Counted from the stretch's first letter, positions 1-6,571 are shown. The stretch: DNA of 12,046 nt from Desulfobacteraceae bacterium (GCA_027025615.1 JALVQM010000267.1:2515-14560); one strand, 5' to 3'. The notes: generated by a model from the sequence alone, not told the origin. Numbers and translations are program-made.

Positions 1-546
1 ACCCATGTTCTGGTAACCTGCGGCGTAAAAAGAATCAGGAATAACCTTGAAACCAAGGAGCTTGCCTGACCCGAGCAATTCCCTGAAAAAGGCAACCGAA
101 CAAAGAATGGAACCGTATCCAATCCCATTGGCCAAACCGTCAATGAAGGACCTGCCGGGAGGATTGGCCATGGCAAAAGTTTCGGCCCGGCCCATTACAA
201 TGCAGTTGGTTATTATAAGGCCTACAAAAACGGAGAGCTGTTTGCTGACATCGTAAAGAAAGGCCTTGAGAAACTCATCGGCCATGATAACCAGGGTGGC
301 AATAACCGCTACTTCAACGATAATTCTGATATTTCGCGGTATCTGATTACGCAGGCTTGAAATAATAAGGTTGGAAAAAGCCACCACAAAGGTCAGGGCC
401 AGGCTCATGACAATGGCCGTGCTGAGTTTAACCGTTACCGCCAGGGCTGAGCAGATACCCAGGATCTGTTTAGAGATGGGATTTGACTGCCAGAGGGCCG
501 CGCTTATGGCCCGATAGGTTTCACTTTTCTTCCACGGCCTGGCCAT
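1..546 (-). CDS. nqrD: Na+-translocating NADH:quinone reductase subunit D (NqrD), 3' end cut off by window
   Basis: Integral membrane subunit of the Na+-NQR complex. The first 182 residues are present; the rest of the roughly 210-residue protein lies beyond position 1. The start at 546 follows an AAGGAGAG ribosome site inside the end of nqrC, and the two genes overlap by 26 bases (521-546). The protein is almost wholly hydrophobic and carries strong family signatures: LGICSALAVT (C32), NQIPRNIRIIVE, SKQLSVFVGL and ITNCIVMGRAE (C115). These two cysteines match the NqrD pair (C29 and C112 in the Vibrio protein) that, with a pair from NqrE, holds the intramembrane iron centre. The homologous RnfE is the main alternative, but the neighbouring NqrA and NqrB sequences are clearly of the Nqr type. 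nqrE and nqrF are expected further left, outside the window. Confidence 0.95.
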   Translation of the reverse strand, partial: MARPWKKSETYRAISAALWQSNPISKQILGICSALAVTVKLSTAIVMSLALTFVVAFSNLIISSLRNQIPRNIRIIVEVAVIATLVIMADEFLKAFLYDVSKQLSVFVGLIITNCIVMGRAETFAMANPPGRSFIDGLANGIGYGSILCSVAFFRELLGSGKLLGFKVIPDSFYAAGYQNMG

Positions 547-1276
547 TTGGCTCTCCTTCCCTAGGATTTCCGGTTGTCCGATTTACAGCTCCTTGCCTGA
601 ATCGTATGGCCACCGGTTCATAATTTCGCAGGATATCCTTGAATCCTGAAGTCAGAAATCTGCCGGTCATAGTAGCCCCGCTGATACCGTCGACGTAGTT
701 GACCCTCTGTTCTTCGGGCACAACCTGGTCAACACTTCCCTTGGCAATTGCAATCGATACGAAACGGCCCTGACGATCTACTATCTTTTTATTGACGAAC
801 TTTTTACGGAACCAGCTTCGCTCTATTTCACCCCCAAGGCCGGGAGTCTCGGAATGATGATACACGGTAAAACCTTTAATGGTGGAACCGTCCTTGGCAA
901 TTGCAAGGTAGCCGTTAATTTCACCCCAGAGTCCACGGGTATTGATCGGAATCACGTAAGCTTCAATGGATTTTCCCTTGTAGTAGACATACAAGGGCAG
1001 ATCGCTGGGTCTGCGACGTCCCGGCGGTACAAGTGCTCCGGCAGAATCTACCCATAATTCCCGGATCTTTCTCCGGTAAAAGGTTTCTATCTGCTCGGAG
1101 GCCAGTTCTTGCTCATCCCCAACCAGGCCCACGGCCACAAGGATATTGCGATGCCTGTCAACCAGCACGTTACGAAGCTGGCGCTGCTTTAGCCCGGTAG
1201 CCGCAGCTGTCAGCAGTATGCTGCATACCAGGCACAACACCAGGGAGAAGACTATGGATTTGACCTGGTCAGACAT
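521..1276 (-). CDS. nqrC: Na+-NQR subunit C (NqrC), covalent FMN protein
   Basis: NqrC passes electrons through a covalently bound FMN on the outer face of the membrane. It is 251 residues from the chosen ATG at 1276, which follows AGAGGA and begins MSDQVKSIVF, an N-terminal membrane anchor (about residues 5-28). A longer reading from 1357 would run deep into nqrB and lacks family similarity, so it was not used. The FMN attachment motif DGISGATMT is at residues 196-204, with T202 the expected flavinylated threonine; HHSETPGLGGE (140-150) is a second conserved family block. The first 8 bases overlap the end of nqrB and the last 26 overlap nqrD, which points to translational coupling. The C-terminal tail (about 225-251) is charged and probably variable. 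Confidence 0.96.
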   Translation of the reverse strand: MSDQVKSIVFSLVLCLVCSILLTAAATGLKQRQLRNVLVDRHRNILVAVGLVGDEQELASEQIETFYRRKIRELWVDSAGALVPPGRRRPSDLPLYVYYKGKSIEAYVIPINTRGLWGEINGYLAIAKDGSTIKGFTVYHHSETPGLGGEIERSWFRKKFVNKKIVDRQGRFVSIAIAKGSVDQVVPEEQRVNYVDGISGATMTGRFLTSGFKDILRNYEPVAIRFRQGAVNRTTGNPREGEPNGQAVEEK

Positions 1277-2444
1277 TTGGGATCCTCTTGCGCAACCTGA
1301 AACCAACCACGAGATGATCCAGCAAGGGCGCAAACACGTTGCCAAACAGGATGGCAAGCATTATACCCTCAGGATAGGCCGGGTTCAAAACCCTGATCAT
1401 TACCGTCAAAACCCCTATCAAAACGCCATAAATCCACCTGGCGACATGGGTATCAGGGGCTGAAACCGGGTCTGTGGCCATAAAAACCAGGCCAAAAGCA
1501 GCCCCGCCCATTACAAGGTGGTAAACCGGATTCAACATCCAGTAAGCCGGTGAAGAAGGACCGGCCATAAGATTGAACAGCCAACCCATGGCCAAAATAC
1601 CAATCACCCCCCCTGCAATTATCCGGTAACTGGCAATTCCCATGGCAACCAGGACCACCGCTGCCAACAGGCAAAGCAGGGTCGACGAAGCGCCGATACT
1701 TGCCGGGTAAAGACCGACAAACAGATCACTCAGCCTGTAACCTGACTGGGCCAGTGCTTTATCCAGGGGCAAAGATCCGGAAGCCGCCACTGCCAGCGGG
1801 GTTGCCGCGGTAACGGCATCCACCGCACCGCCTGTCTTGACAGCTGCGGTCCAGATTGCATTGCCCGACATCTGGACAGGGTATGCAAAGTAGAGAAAAG
1901 CTCTGCCGGTCAAAGCCGGATTCAGAAAGTTCCTTCCCGTACCCCCGAAAATCTCTTTGCCGATAACCACACCAAACGAAATCCCCATGGCTGCCTGCCA
2001 CCATGGGGTGGTAGGCGGCAAAGTCAGGGGAAACAACATAGCAGTTACAAAAACTCCCTCACTGATGGGATGTTTCCGCACAAGAGAAAAGACAACTTCC
2101 CAGCCCAGGCCGAAAATATAGGAAATGACAACCAGGGGTAAAACAGTTTTAGCCCCCAGCAGAATCGACGGCCAAAACCCCGGGGTCAGCCCTGCAGCTT
2201 TGAAAGCCTGATAGCCTGCGTTGAAAACACCAAACAAAAGGCAGGGCAGCAGGGCCAGGATAACGAAAACCATGTAACGCTGAACGTTGAGGCTATCTCT
2301 GGCATGGGGTGGCCCCAAGGTTACCTGTTCCCAGCCGAAGAAAAATTTTTCCGTGGGCTCGAATAAAAACTCCCATTTTTCCCACTTGCCGCCGGGCTGG
2401 AAGTGTTTGCGCTGGCTGTCAAATAAGTTACGCAGTATTTTCAT
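1269..2444 (-). CDS. nqrB: Na+-NQR subunit B (NqrB), membrane FMN/quinone subunit
   Basis: Large membrane subunit of Na+-NQR, 391 residues (about 415 in Vibrio), with around ten hydrophobic helices. It carries a covalent FMN and lies on the Na+ and quinone path. The start at 2444 is preferred over the longer reading from 2489 because MKILRNLFDSQRKHFQPGGK matches the usual NqrB N-terminus and the codon lies one base after the nqrA stop. The ribosome site is weak (AGGTTG), so initiation may rely on coupling to nqrA. The flavinylation motif is DAVTAATPLA at residues 209-218, with T215 the expected FMN threonine; TAAT replaces the more familiar SGAT but fits the (S/T)(G/A)AT pattern. Other conserved stretches are FGGTGRNFLNPALTGRAFL (about 166-184) and MATDPVSAP (about 322-330). 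Confidence 0.96.
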   Translation of the reverse strand: MKILRNLFDSQRKHFQPGGKWEKWEFLFEPTEKFFFGWEQVTLGPPHARDSLNVQRYMVFVILALLPCLLFGVFNAGYQAFKAAGLTPGFWPSILLGAKTVLPLVVISYIFGLGWEVVFSLVRKHPISEGVFVTAMLFPLTLPPTTPWWQAAMGISFGVVIGKEIFGGTGRNFLNPALTGRAFLYFAYPVQMSGNAIWTAAVKTGGAVDAVTAATPLAVAASGSLPLDKALAQSGYRLSDLFVGLYPASIGASSTLLCLLAAVVLVAMGIASYRIIAGGVIGILAMGWLFNLMAGPSSPAYWMLNPVYHLVMGGAAFGLVFMATDPVSAPDTHVARWIYGVLIGVLTVMIRVLNPAYPEGIMLAILFGNVFAPLLDHLVVGFRLRKRIPNV

Positions 2445-2445
2445 T

Positions 2446-3789
2446 TCAACCTGCAACCTGCTTGGCATAATCGATCTTGGCCCGTTCAAAGGTCGCCGTC
2501 AATTCAATCTTGGACGGACACACGTAGCTGCAAAGACCACATTGGACACAATCCAGTAGGCCGTGGCTCAAATATTCCTCGACCTCATCGGCCAGGATTG
2601 CCTTGTAAAGCATCTCCGGCAATATATCCACGGGACAAACATCGGCACAGAACATGCAGCTTATACAAGCCCTTTCAGGCCCCCCGCAACTACAATCGAA
2701 TTCAAAGGGCTTTTTCCGTAAACAGGACAAAAACACCCGTGAATTTGTAGGCTTGCCAAGCCCAGGCCTGAAAAGGGCCAAAAATTCCGCCTCCTTGCCC
2801 TCGGGCATTGCCGCAAGTCCGGTTTCAAAAAACCCCATGAAACCATCCGGCTCAAGCTCGTAACCTCTCAGAATTCCTCCTCCAATCAAGCGGGTACCCG
2901 GTTGAACAGATTGCCCCCCCAGCAAATGCTGCAGACCAATTCCCAGCCTGGCCCTGAAATGAGACTTTCGGGGTGCCCTTGTTCCCCCGACGGCAAACAG
3001 ACGCTGGGTGGGAAAACGCCCGGTTGACAGTAGCTCGGCCACCAGTAACAGGTCCTGGACGTTGATGTACCAGGACCTGTTTTCAGCCGCCGATTTCTTG
3101 CTCCGGTACAATACCGCTGCTGGGTCGTCAGCCGGATAATTGCCTTCAACTACCAGGTTAATCAAATCACCGGCTGTCCGCAGAACTTGTTGGTCTGCGG
3201 CATGAGCGTAAACCACCACCTCCGGCGCCAGTTTCCTGAGAACCTGGAGGCCAAAAAGCAAAAGATCCCGCTTGTCCTTGATTATCAATTCCACCAGCGG
3301 CGAAAAAGGTTCCCTGGCGGCCAGGCCCAGAAAAATTTTAGGCGGCACCGGTTCAGGATCTGGAACATCCCTGAAAGGCAGTCTCCGGATAGCCCACCAC
3401 AAGCCACCATTGACGATGGCCTCGACGATGGCCCCTCGGTCCATATCTGCCAGTTCTTGCGGTCCAATACGCTCAAATTCCAGGGACTGCTCTGGTTGTT
3501 CAATCCTGACCACTATTTGCCTGATAACCCGCCGCGGGCCATAATCAATGCTTTCCACATAACCGCCTGCCGGTGATCTAAATTGCAGCCAGGGCCGTTG
3601 CTTGTCTTCAAAAACAACACCGCCCAGCTTGACCCTGTCGCCCTGCTTGACCTTGAGTCTTGCTTTATAGCCAGGCAATTTGTCTACGAGTATACCGATT
3701 TTTTCAGGAGGCTCGGTCTCCAGGATAGAGGCTTCAGGCAACCCTTGAATATTTAATTCTATACCTTTTGGCGAAAATATTTTCTGCAT
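2446..3789 (-). CDS. nqrA: Na+-NQR subunit A (NqrA) with two C-terminal [4Fe-4S] motifs
   Basis: Cytoplasmic, quinone-associated subunit of Na+-NQR, 447 residues. Family blocks are clear: GILVDKLPGYKARLKVKQGD and FEDKQRP (barrel-sandwich N-domain), GLWWAIRRLPFRDVP (about 129-143) and YINVQDLLLVAELLSTGRFP (about 241-260). Unlike the Vibrio-type protein, the C-terminus has two full ferredoxin-like motifs: C375-x2-C378-x2-C381-x3-C385-P and C414-x2-C417-x2-C420-x3-C424-P, with two further cysteines at C366 and C368. RnfC, the distant homologue, has this arrangement. Canonical NqrA, as I recall it, keeps only a remnant cysteine in an FVCP context at the matching place. This is the first gene of the nqr operon. 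No strong ribosome site precedes the ATG at 3789. The product could be called an NqrA/RnfC intermediate, though the body is NqrA. Confidence 0.95.
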   Translation of the reverse strand: MQKIFSPKGIELNIQGLPEASILETEPPEKIGILVDKLPGYKARLKVKQGDRVKLGGVVFEDKQRPWLQFRSPAGGYVESIDYGPRRVIRQIVVRIEQPEQSLEFERIGPQELADMDRGAIVEAIVNGGLWWAIRRLPFRDVPDPEPVPPKIFLGLAAREPFSPLVELIIKDKRDLLLFGLQVLRKLAPEVVVYAHAADQQVLRTAGDLINLVVEGNYPADDPAAVLYRSKKSAAENRSWYINVQDLLLVAELLSTGRFPTQRLFAVGGTRAPRKSHFRARLGIGLQHLLGGQSVQPGTRLIGGGILRGYELEPDGFMGFFETGLAAMPEGKEAEFLALFRPGLGKPTNSRVFLSCLRKKPFEFDCSCGGPERACISCMFCADVCPVDILPEMLYKAILADEVEEYLSHGLLDCVQCGLCSYVCPSKIELTATFERAKIDYAKQVAG

Positions 3790-4003
3790 TTTAACCAGGA
3801 TTAAAACGAACCGATTTGGTTATATTTTGGTTGTAATGATGACAGTTTTTTTAACAGTTTTGAGTTTTCTTTACAAGATAATCATGGTAATCATTACTAT
3901 TAGATTCTTTCAGAGGTTGACAGCCGGCTGTTCGGCCACAAGTTTATGATCAGAGTTTACGATCAAGATACCGGTATTGACAGTCAGCCAAAGGGAGGTC
4001 ACC
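3790..4003. promoter_or_regulatory. Divergent regulatory region between nqrA and the zinc-knuckle/citrate synthase/perR genes
   Basis: This 214-base AT-rich gap must hold the promoters for both directions. For nqr (minus strand) a plausible pair is TTGTAA (3876-3871) and TTAAAA (3854-3849), 16 bases apart. For the plus direction TTGACA occurs at 3917-3922, but the nearest good -10, TATGAT at 3945-3950, is 22 bases away, so no plus promoter is called. Two palindrome-like boxes at 3833-3843 and 3887-3897 are listed separately. The plus-strand ribosome site GGGAGG (3993-3998) lies five bases before the ATG at 4004. Confidence 0.5.
3877..3897. promoter_or_regulatory. Candidate Fur/PerR-family operator
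   Basis: Reads GATAATCATGGTAATCATTAC. It contains the perfect 5-1-5 palindrome GTAAT-C-ATTAC (3887-3897) and a direct echo of TAATCAT to its left, closely resembling the GATAATGATAATCATTATC Fur box and the TAATnATTA core of PerR boxes. It abuts the possible -35 of nqrA. A weaker copy, GTAATGATGAC, lies at 3833-3843. The site fits the Fur-family gene encoded at 5430-5861, but binding is inferred. Confidence 0.5.
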
Positions 4004-4225
4004 ATGACCGAAATCAATAAAAAACAGGTATGTACGTGTAAAAACTGCGGCAACGAAGCCGAAATGTTGATTGTGTGCCATCTTGAAGATGACAGCACGG
4101 GTTCAACTGATGCTCCTGCTGCAGCTAAAGAAAAGAAAACCGGTAAGGCCGCCGGATCAAGGGTAAAAGGACGTGCCACCTGCAGTCATTGTGGCAGTGA
4201 AGCTGATATTTGGCTTGAACTATAA
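4004..4225 (+). CDS. Small protein with two zinc-knuckle half-sites joined by a charged linker
   Basis: 73 residues, soluble, no signal peptide. The start at 4004 follows a strong GGGAGG site; an in-frame ATG at 3977 would add nine residues but lacks such a site. Two similar modules are visible: C12-K-N-C15-G-N-E-A-E-M-L near the N-terminus and C60-S-H-C63-G-S-E-A-D-I-W at the C-terminus, an apparent internal duplication. Extra cysteines are C10 and C25. A low-complexity Ser/Thr/Ala/Lys linker (about 31-57) separates the modules. The four paired cysteines could bind one Zn2+ (or Fe) across the two halves. I do not recognise a named family. It is probably the first gene of a unit with citrate synthase (20-base gap) and perR, so a redox or metal role is possible, but that is inferred from position only. 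Confidence 0.8.
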   Translation: MTEINKKQVCTCKNCGNEAEMLIVCHLEDDSTGSTDAPAAAKEKKTGKAAGSRVKGRATCSHCGSEADIWLEL

Positions 4226-4245
4226 AACCAAAAACGAGGTGCCCC

Positions 4246-5421
4246 ATGGAAAGTAAAGCCATTATCAATACCGGCTTGCGGGGTATTACCGTAGCAAGTA
4301 CAAAAATAAGCGACGTACAGGGACAGGCAGGCAAACTCATCTATCGAGGCTACCTGATACAGGAACTGGCCGAAAAAGCATCTTTTGAGGAAATAATTCA
4401 CCTGCTTCTTTTTGAAAAGCTGCCCAGCGCTGAAGAGCTTGAAAACCTGAAACACGACTTAAAACAATACCGCGCCCTTCCAGATCCTGTTATCAAGGCA
4501 CTTCAAACCTGCCCCAAAAACGCTTTGCCGATGGATATCCTTCAGGCCGGTGTGGCCCTTATGGCTTCCTACGATCCGGATTTGGAGGACGAATCCCGCC
4601 AGGCAACGATGAATATGGGAATCCGCCTGGTTGCCCGTCTGGCAACCCTCGTTGCAGCCTGGGATAGAATTCGCAATGGCAAACCACCCATTGAACCTGA
4701 TCCGGACCTGGATCATGCAGCCAATTTCCTTTACATGCTCTCTGGCAGTCGTCCCGATGAAGAAACGGCACGTTTTTTCGATGTCGCCCTGGTCCTGCAT
4801 GCCGAGCACTCTTTCAACGCTTCTACTTTTTCGGCCCGCCAGGTCGCCTCTACCAAAGCCCACATTTACTCTGCCATATGCGCAGCCCTGGGCTCACTTT
4901 CAGGTTCGCTTCACGGTGGGGCCAACGTAAGAGTCATGCAAATGCTGTTGGAAATAGGGTCCCTGGACAATGTTGCTCCCTATGTCGAAAATATCCTGGA
5001 TAAAGGCCGGAAAATCATGGGGCTAGGACACGCCGTATACAAGACCGACGACCCCCGGGCCTTGATCCTGGCTCCCATGGCAAAAAGATTGGAAGAAAAG
5101 ACAGGCGGCAAACGCTGGTACCCCATCGCCCGCCTGCTGGAAGAAAAGGGCAAAGCGGCCTTCAAACAGCGTAAAGGAACAGATATTTACGTAAACGTAG
5201 ATTTCTATAGCGCCGTTCTTTATTACGCAATGCAAATCCCTGTGGATTTGTTTACCCCGATTTTTGCGGTTTCGCGGATTTCCGGCTGGACAGCCCATGT
5301 ATTGGAAGAACGCTTTGCCGATGCCGCTCCCAAGCCGATGCTTTATCGACCTGAATCAGAATACGTAGGGCATTACTGCGGCCCGGAAGAATGTAGTTTT
5401 GTACCCTTGCCGCAACGTTAG
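4246..5421 (+). CDS. gltA: Citrate synthase, type II (short, ~390-residue form)
   Basis: Condenses acetyl-CoA with oxaloacetate to citrate in the cytoplasm; 391 residues, the length usual for bacterial and archaeal dimeric enzymes. The catalytic triad is visible: H223 in SLHGGANV, H262 in GLGHAVYKTDDPRA (A in place of the common R after the His) and D319 in YVNVDFYSAV. Substrate-binding arginines include R271 (DPRA) and R344 (AVSRISGW). LHAEHSFNAST at 184-194 is another family block. The start at 4246 follows GAGGTG and lies 20 bases after the zinc-knuckle gene; perR begins 8 bases after the stop. A 2-methylcitrate synthase cannot be fully excluded from sequence alone, but no prpB or prpD neighbours are seen. 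Co-transcription with a peroxide regulator is unusual. Confidence 0.93.
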   Translation: MESKAIINTGLRGITVASTKISDVQGQAGKLIYRGYLIQELAEKASFEEIIHLLLFEKLPSAEELENLKHDLKQYRALPDPVIKALQTCPKNALPMDILQAGVALMASYDPDLEDESRQATMNMGIRLVARLATLVAAWDRIRNGKPPIEPDPDLDHAANFLYMLSGSRPDEETARFFDVALVLHAEHSFNASTFSARQVASTKAHIYSAICAALGSLSGSLHGGANVRVMQMLLEIGSLDNVAPYVENILDKGRKIMGLGHAVYKTDDPRALILAPMAKRLEEKTGGKRWYPIARLLEEKGKAAFKQRKGTDIYVNVDFYSAVLYYAMQIPVDLFTPIFAVSRISGWTAHVLEERFADAAPKPMLYRPESEYVGHYCGPEECSFVPLPQR

Positions 5422-5429
5422 GAAAGGAC

Positions 5430-5861
5430 ATGCAGCAACTAAAACGCAACAACATGCGTATGACCCGCCAGCGCCAGGTTATTCTGGAGGTGTTGCGTAA
5501 AAACAACACCCATCCAACGGCCGATGAAATTTATTCCATGGTACGCCGGCGTTTGCCGAGGATAAGTTTGGGCACTGTTTACCGTAACCTTGAAATCCTG
5601 ACCGAACTTGGAGAAATACAGACCCTGGAGTTGAGCGGACACCAGAAACGATTCGACGGCAACCCCAACAAGCATTACCACATACGCTGCATGAGTTGCG
5701 GCAGGGTGGACGATGTTCCCCTGGCTCCCATGGCACAACTGGAAAACCAGCTTTATGGAGCCACGGTTTATACCATTGTTGATCACCGTCTGGAATTTAT
5801 CGGAATGTGCCCCGAATGCAGCCGCCAACAGCAACCCGACAAGCACGAGGCTCAACCCTGA
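5430..5861 (+). CDS. perR: Fur-family metal-dependent regulator, PerR type
   Basis: 143-residue transcription factor with an N-terminal winged helix (HPTADEIY at 28-35; recognition region SLGTVYRNLE at 46-55) and a C-terminal dimerisation and metal domain. The structural Zn site is C87-x2-C90 plus C127-x2-C130. The regulatory site reads H28, D76 (RFD), H82 and H84 (HYH) and D95. Aspartates at the positions of D85 and D104 of Bacillus PerR, rather than the Fur-type glutamates, favour a peroxide-sensing PerR over an iron-sensing Fur. The start at 5430 follows AGGAAAGG at short spacing; an in-frame ATG at 5454 is possible. It is the last gene of the zinc-knuckle/citrate synthase unit, and its 3' end overlaps the convergent gene by 10 bases. 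Likely targets are the rbr and dfx genes downstream and the box at 3877-3897. Confidence 0.9.
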   Translation: MQQLKRNNMRMTRQRQVILEVLRKNNTHPTADEIYSMVRRRLPRISLGTVYRNLEILTELGEIQTLELSGHQKRFDGNPNKHYHIRCMSCGRVDDVPLAPMAQLENQLYGATVYTIVDHRLEFIGMCPECSRQQQPDKHEAQP

Positions 5862-6211
5862 GACAGCTCCCGCTTTAACCAGCGAGCCACCTCTCCGGTT
5901 ACTGCATAAACACCCTTGGCATGACCATTTTCCTCCAGGAACCTGGTTCTGAGGTCTTCGGGCAGTTCAATGGCAGCCAGTTCTCTGGCTTCTTCCGAGT
6001 TGCGGCGAATTAAGTATACAACCGGTTTTTCCTTCCAGGTATTAACAACGAAATAATAGGCCACATCATCCTTGCTGCGGATCACATAGTTGCCCCGAGC
6101 CCAGTTGTTACCCCATTCCAGGTAAAGCCTAACCGCTTCTTCAGGGGTCATTTCCCAATCAATGGAATTTATCAGTTTCTGGTCTCTTTTTATTTTTTCA
6201 AGATCGTTCAT
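5852..6211 (-). CDS. Conserved-looking hypothetical protein, 119 residues
   Basis: Soluble, acidic and basic mixed protein without signal peptide, membrane segment or cysteine motif. It begins MNDLEKIKRDQKLINSIDWE and continues with EEAVRLYLEWGNNWARGNY, a region rich in Trp and Tyr, then a beta-strand-like stretch (YYFVVNTWKEKPVVYLIRR). I recall similar small proteins in Desulfovibrio-like genomes, sometimes noted in stress datasets, but no function can be assigned. The start at 6211 has AAGGA eight bases upstream. It is transcribed convergently with perR, the stop codons overlapping by 10 bases, and has its own candidate promoter and a palindrome upstream (6233-6284). No terminator separates it from perR. 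Confidence 0.85.
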   Translation of the reverse strand: MNDLEKIKRDQKLINSIDWEMTPEEAVRLYLEWGNNWARGNYVIRSKDDVAYYFVVNTWKEKPVVYLIRRNSEEARELAAIELPEDLRTRFLEENGHAKGVYAVTGEVARWLKRELSQG

Positions 6212-6232
6212 CGTGAAATCCTTTCAGTCTGG

Positions 6233-6248
6233 GATCAATGTTTTGATC
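6233..6248. promoter_or_regulatory. Palindrome GATCAA-N4-TTGATC at the expected transcript start
   Basis: A perfect 6-4-6 inverted repeat, GATCAATGTTTTGATC, sits immediately downstream of the candidate -10 of the 119-residue gene, around or just after its expected start point. It could be a repressor operator or a small 5' leader hairpin. The half-sites are those of an FNR-type box (TTGAT-N4-ATCAA) but in the opposite orientation, so it is not a standard FNR site. Confidence 0.4.
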
Positions 6249-6255
6249 TCTTGCT

Positions 6256-6284
6256 TATATCCTCTTGCAATTTACATACCTCAA
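6256..6284 (-). promoter_or_regulatory. Candidate promoter of the 119-residue hypothetical gene
   Basis: On the minus strand TTGAGG (6284-6279) and GATATA (6261-6256) are separated by exactly 17 bases, giving an expected transcript start near 6249 and a short leader before the ATG at 6211. It is moderately close to the sigma-70 consensus and correctly placed. Confidence 0.4.
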
Positions 6285-6571
6285 TCCACCTGTAAGCATT
6301 TTATGCCCATAACCAAAGATTATATTGCCACCAATCCAAGTGGTATGCTAAGTTTAAGACGTGGCTTGATTAGACTTTCCAGAACGGTTGTTCTCAGCAA
6401 AACTTCAATTGGCGGTATTTACCAAGTTTCCACCGACAGTAATACCAGAGCAGACAAAAGCCATCGGGAGGCATCCCGTCGATAGCCTCTTGTCCCGGAT
6501 TTTCCAGCTGACACGTGTTTAATGATACACAAGTGTTTCGAATTGCTTTAATGAGCCAATTATTTTATTAT
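6285..6571. other. Intergenic stretch with no convincing gene
   Basis: No family-like protein is seen on either strand. A plus-strand open frame ending at 6485 lacks a ribosome site and starts inside the opposite gene. A short hairpin, CGGGA-GGCA-TCCCG, lies at 6465-6478 without a following T-run, so it is not called a terminator. ACACGTGTTTAATGATACAC at 6511-6530 contains GTGT-N8-ACAC half-sites of unknown meaning. Confidence 0.4.

Noticed and set aside
1274..1357. Longer NqrC start at 1357
   Set aside because: The extra 27 residues lie inside nqrB and resemble no NqrC; the ATG at 1276 has a good ribosome site and the family N-terminus.
1..3789. Reading the minus-strand operon as rnfC-rnfD-rnfG-rnfE instead of nqr
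   Set aside because: Gene order is the same and NqrA has RnfC-like Fe-S motifs, but the NqrA body, the NqrB N-terminus (HFQPGGKWEKW) and NqrD match Nqr rather than Rnf.
3917..3950. TTGACA (3917) with TATGAT (3945) as the plus-strand promoter
   Set aside because: The spacer is 22 bases, too long for a normal sigma-70 promoter.
3917..3988. Direct repeat TTGACAGCCGGC / TTGACAGTCAGC exactly 60 bases apart
   Set aside because: Only 10 of 12 bases match and the second copy abuts the ribosome site; chance is a sufficient explanation.
6162..6485. 107-codon plus-strand ORF in the intergenic region
   Set aside because: It begins inside the opposite-strand gene, has no ribosome site and shows no family-like sequence.
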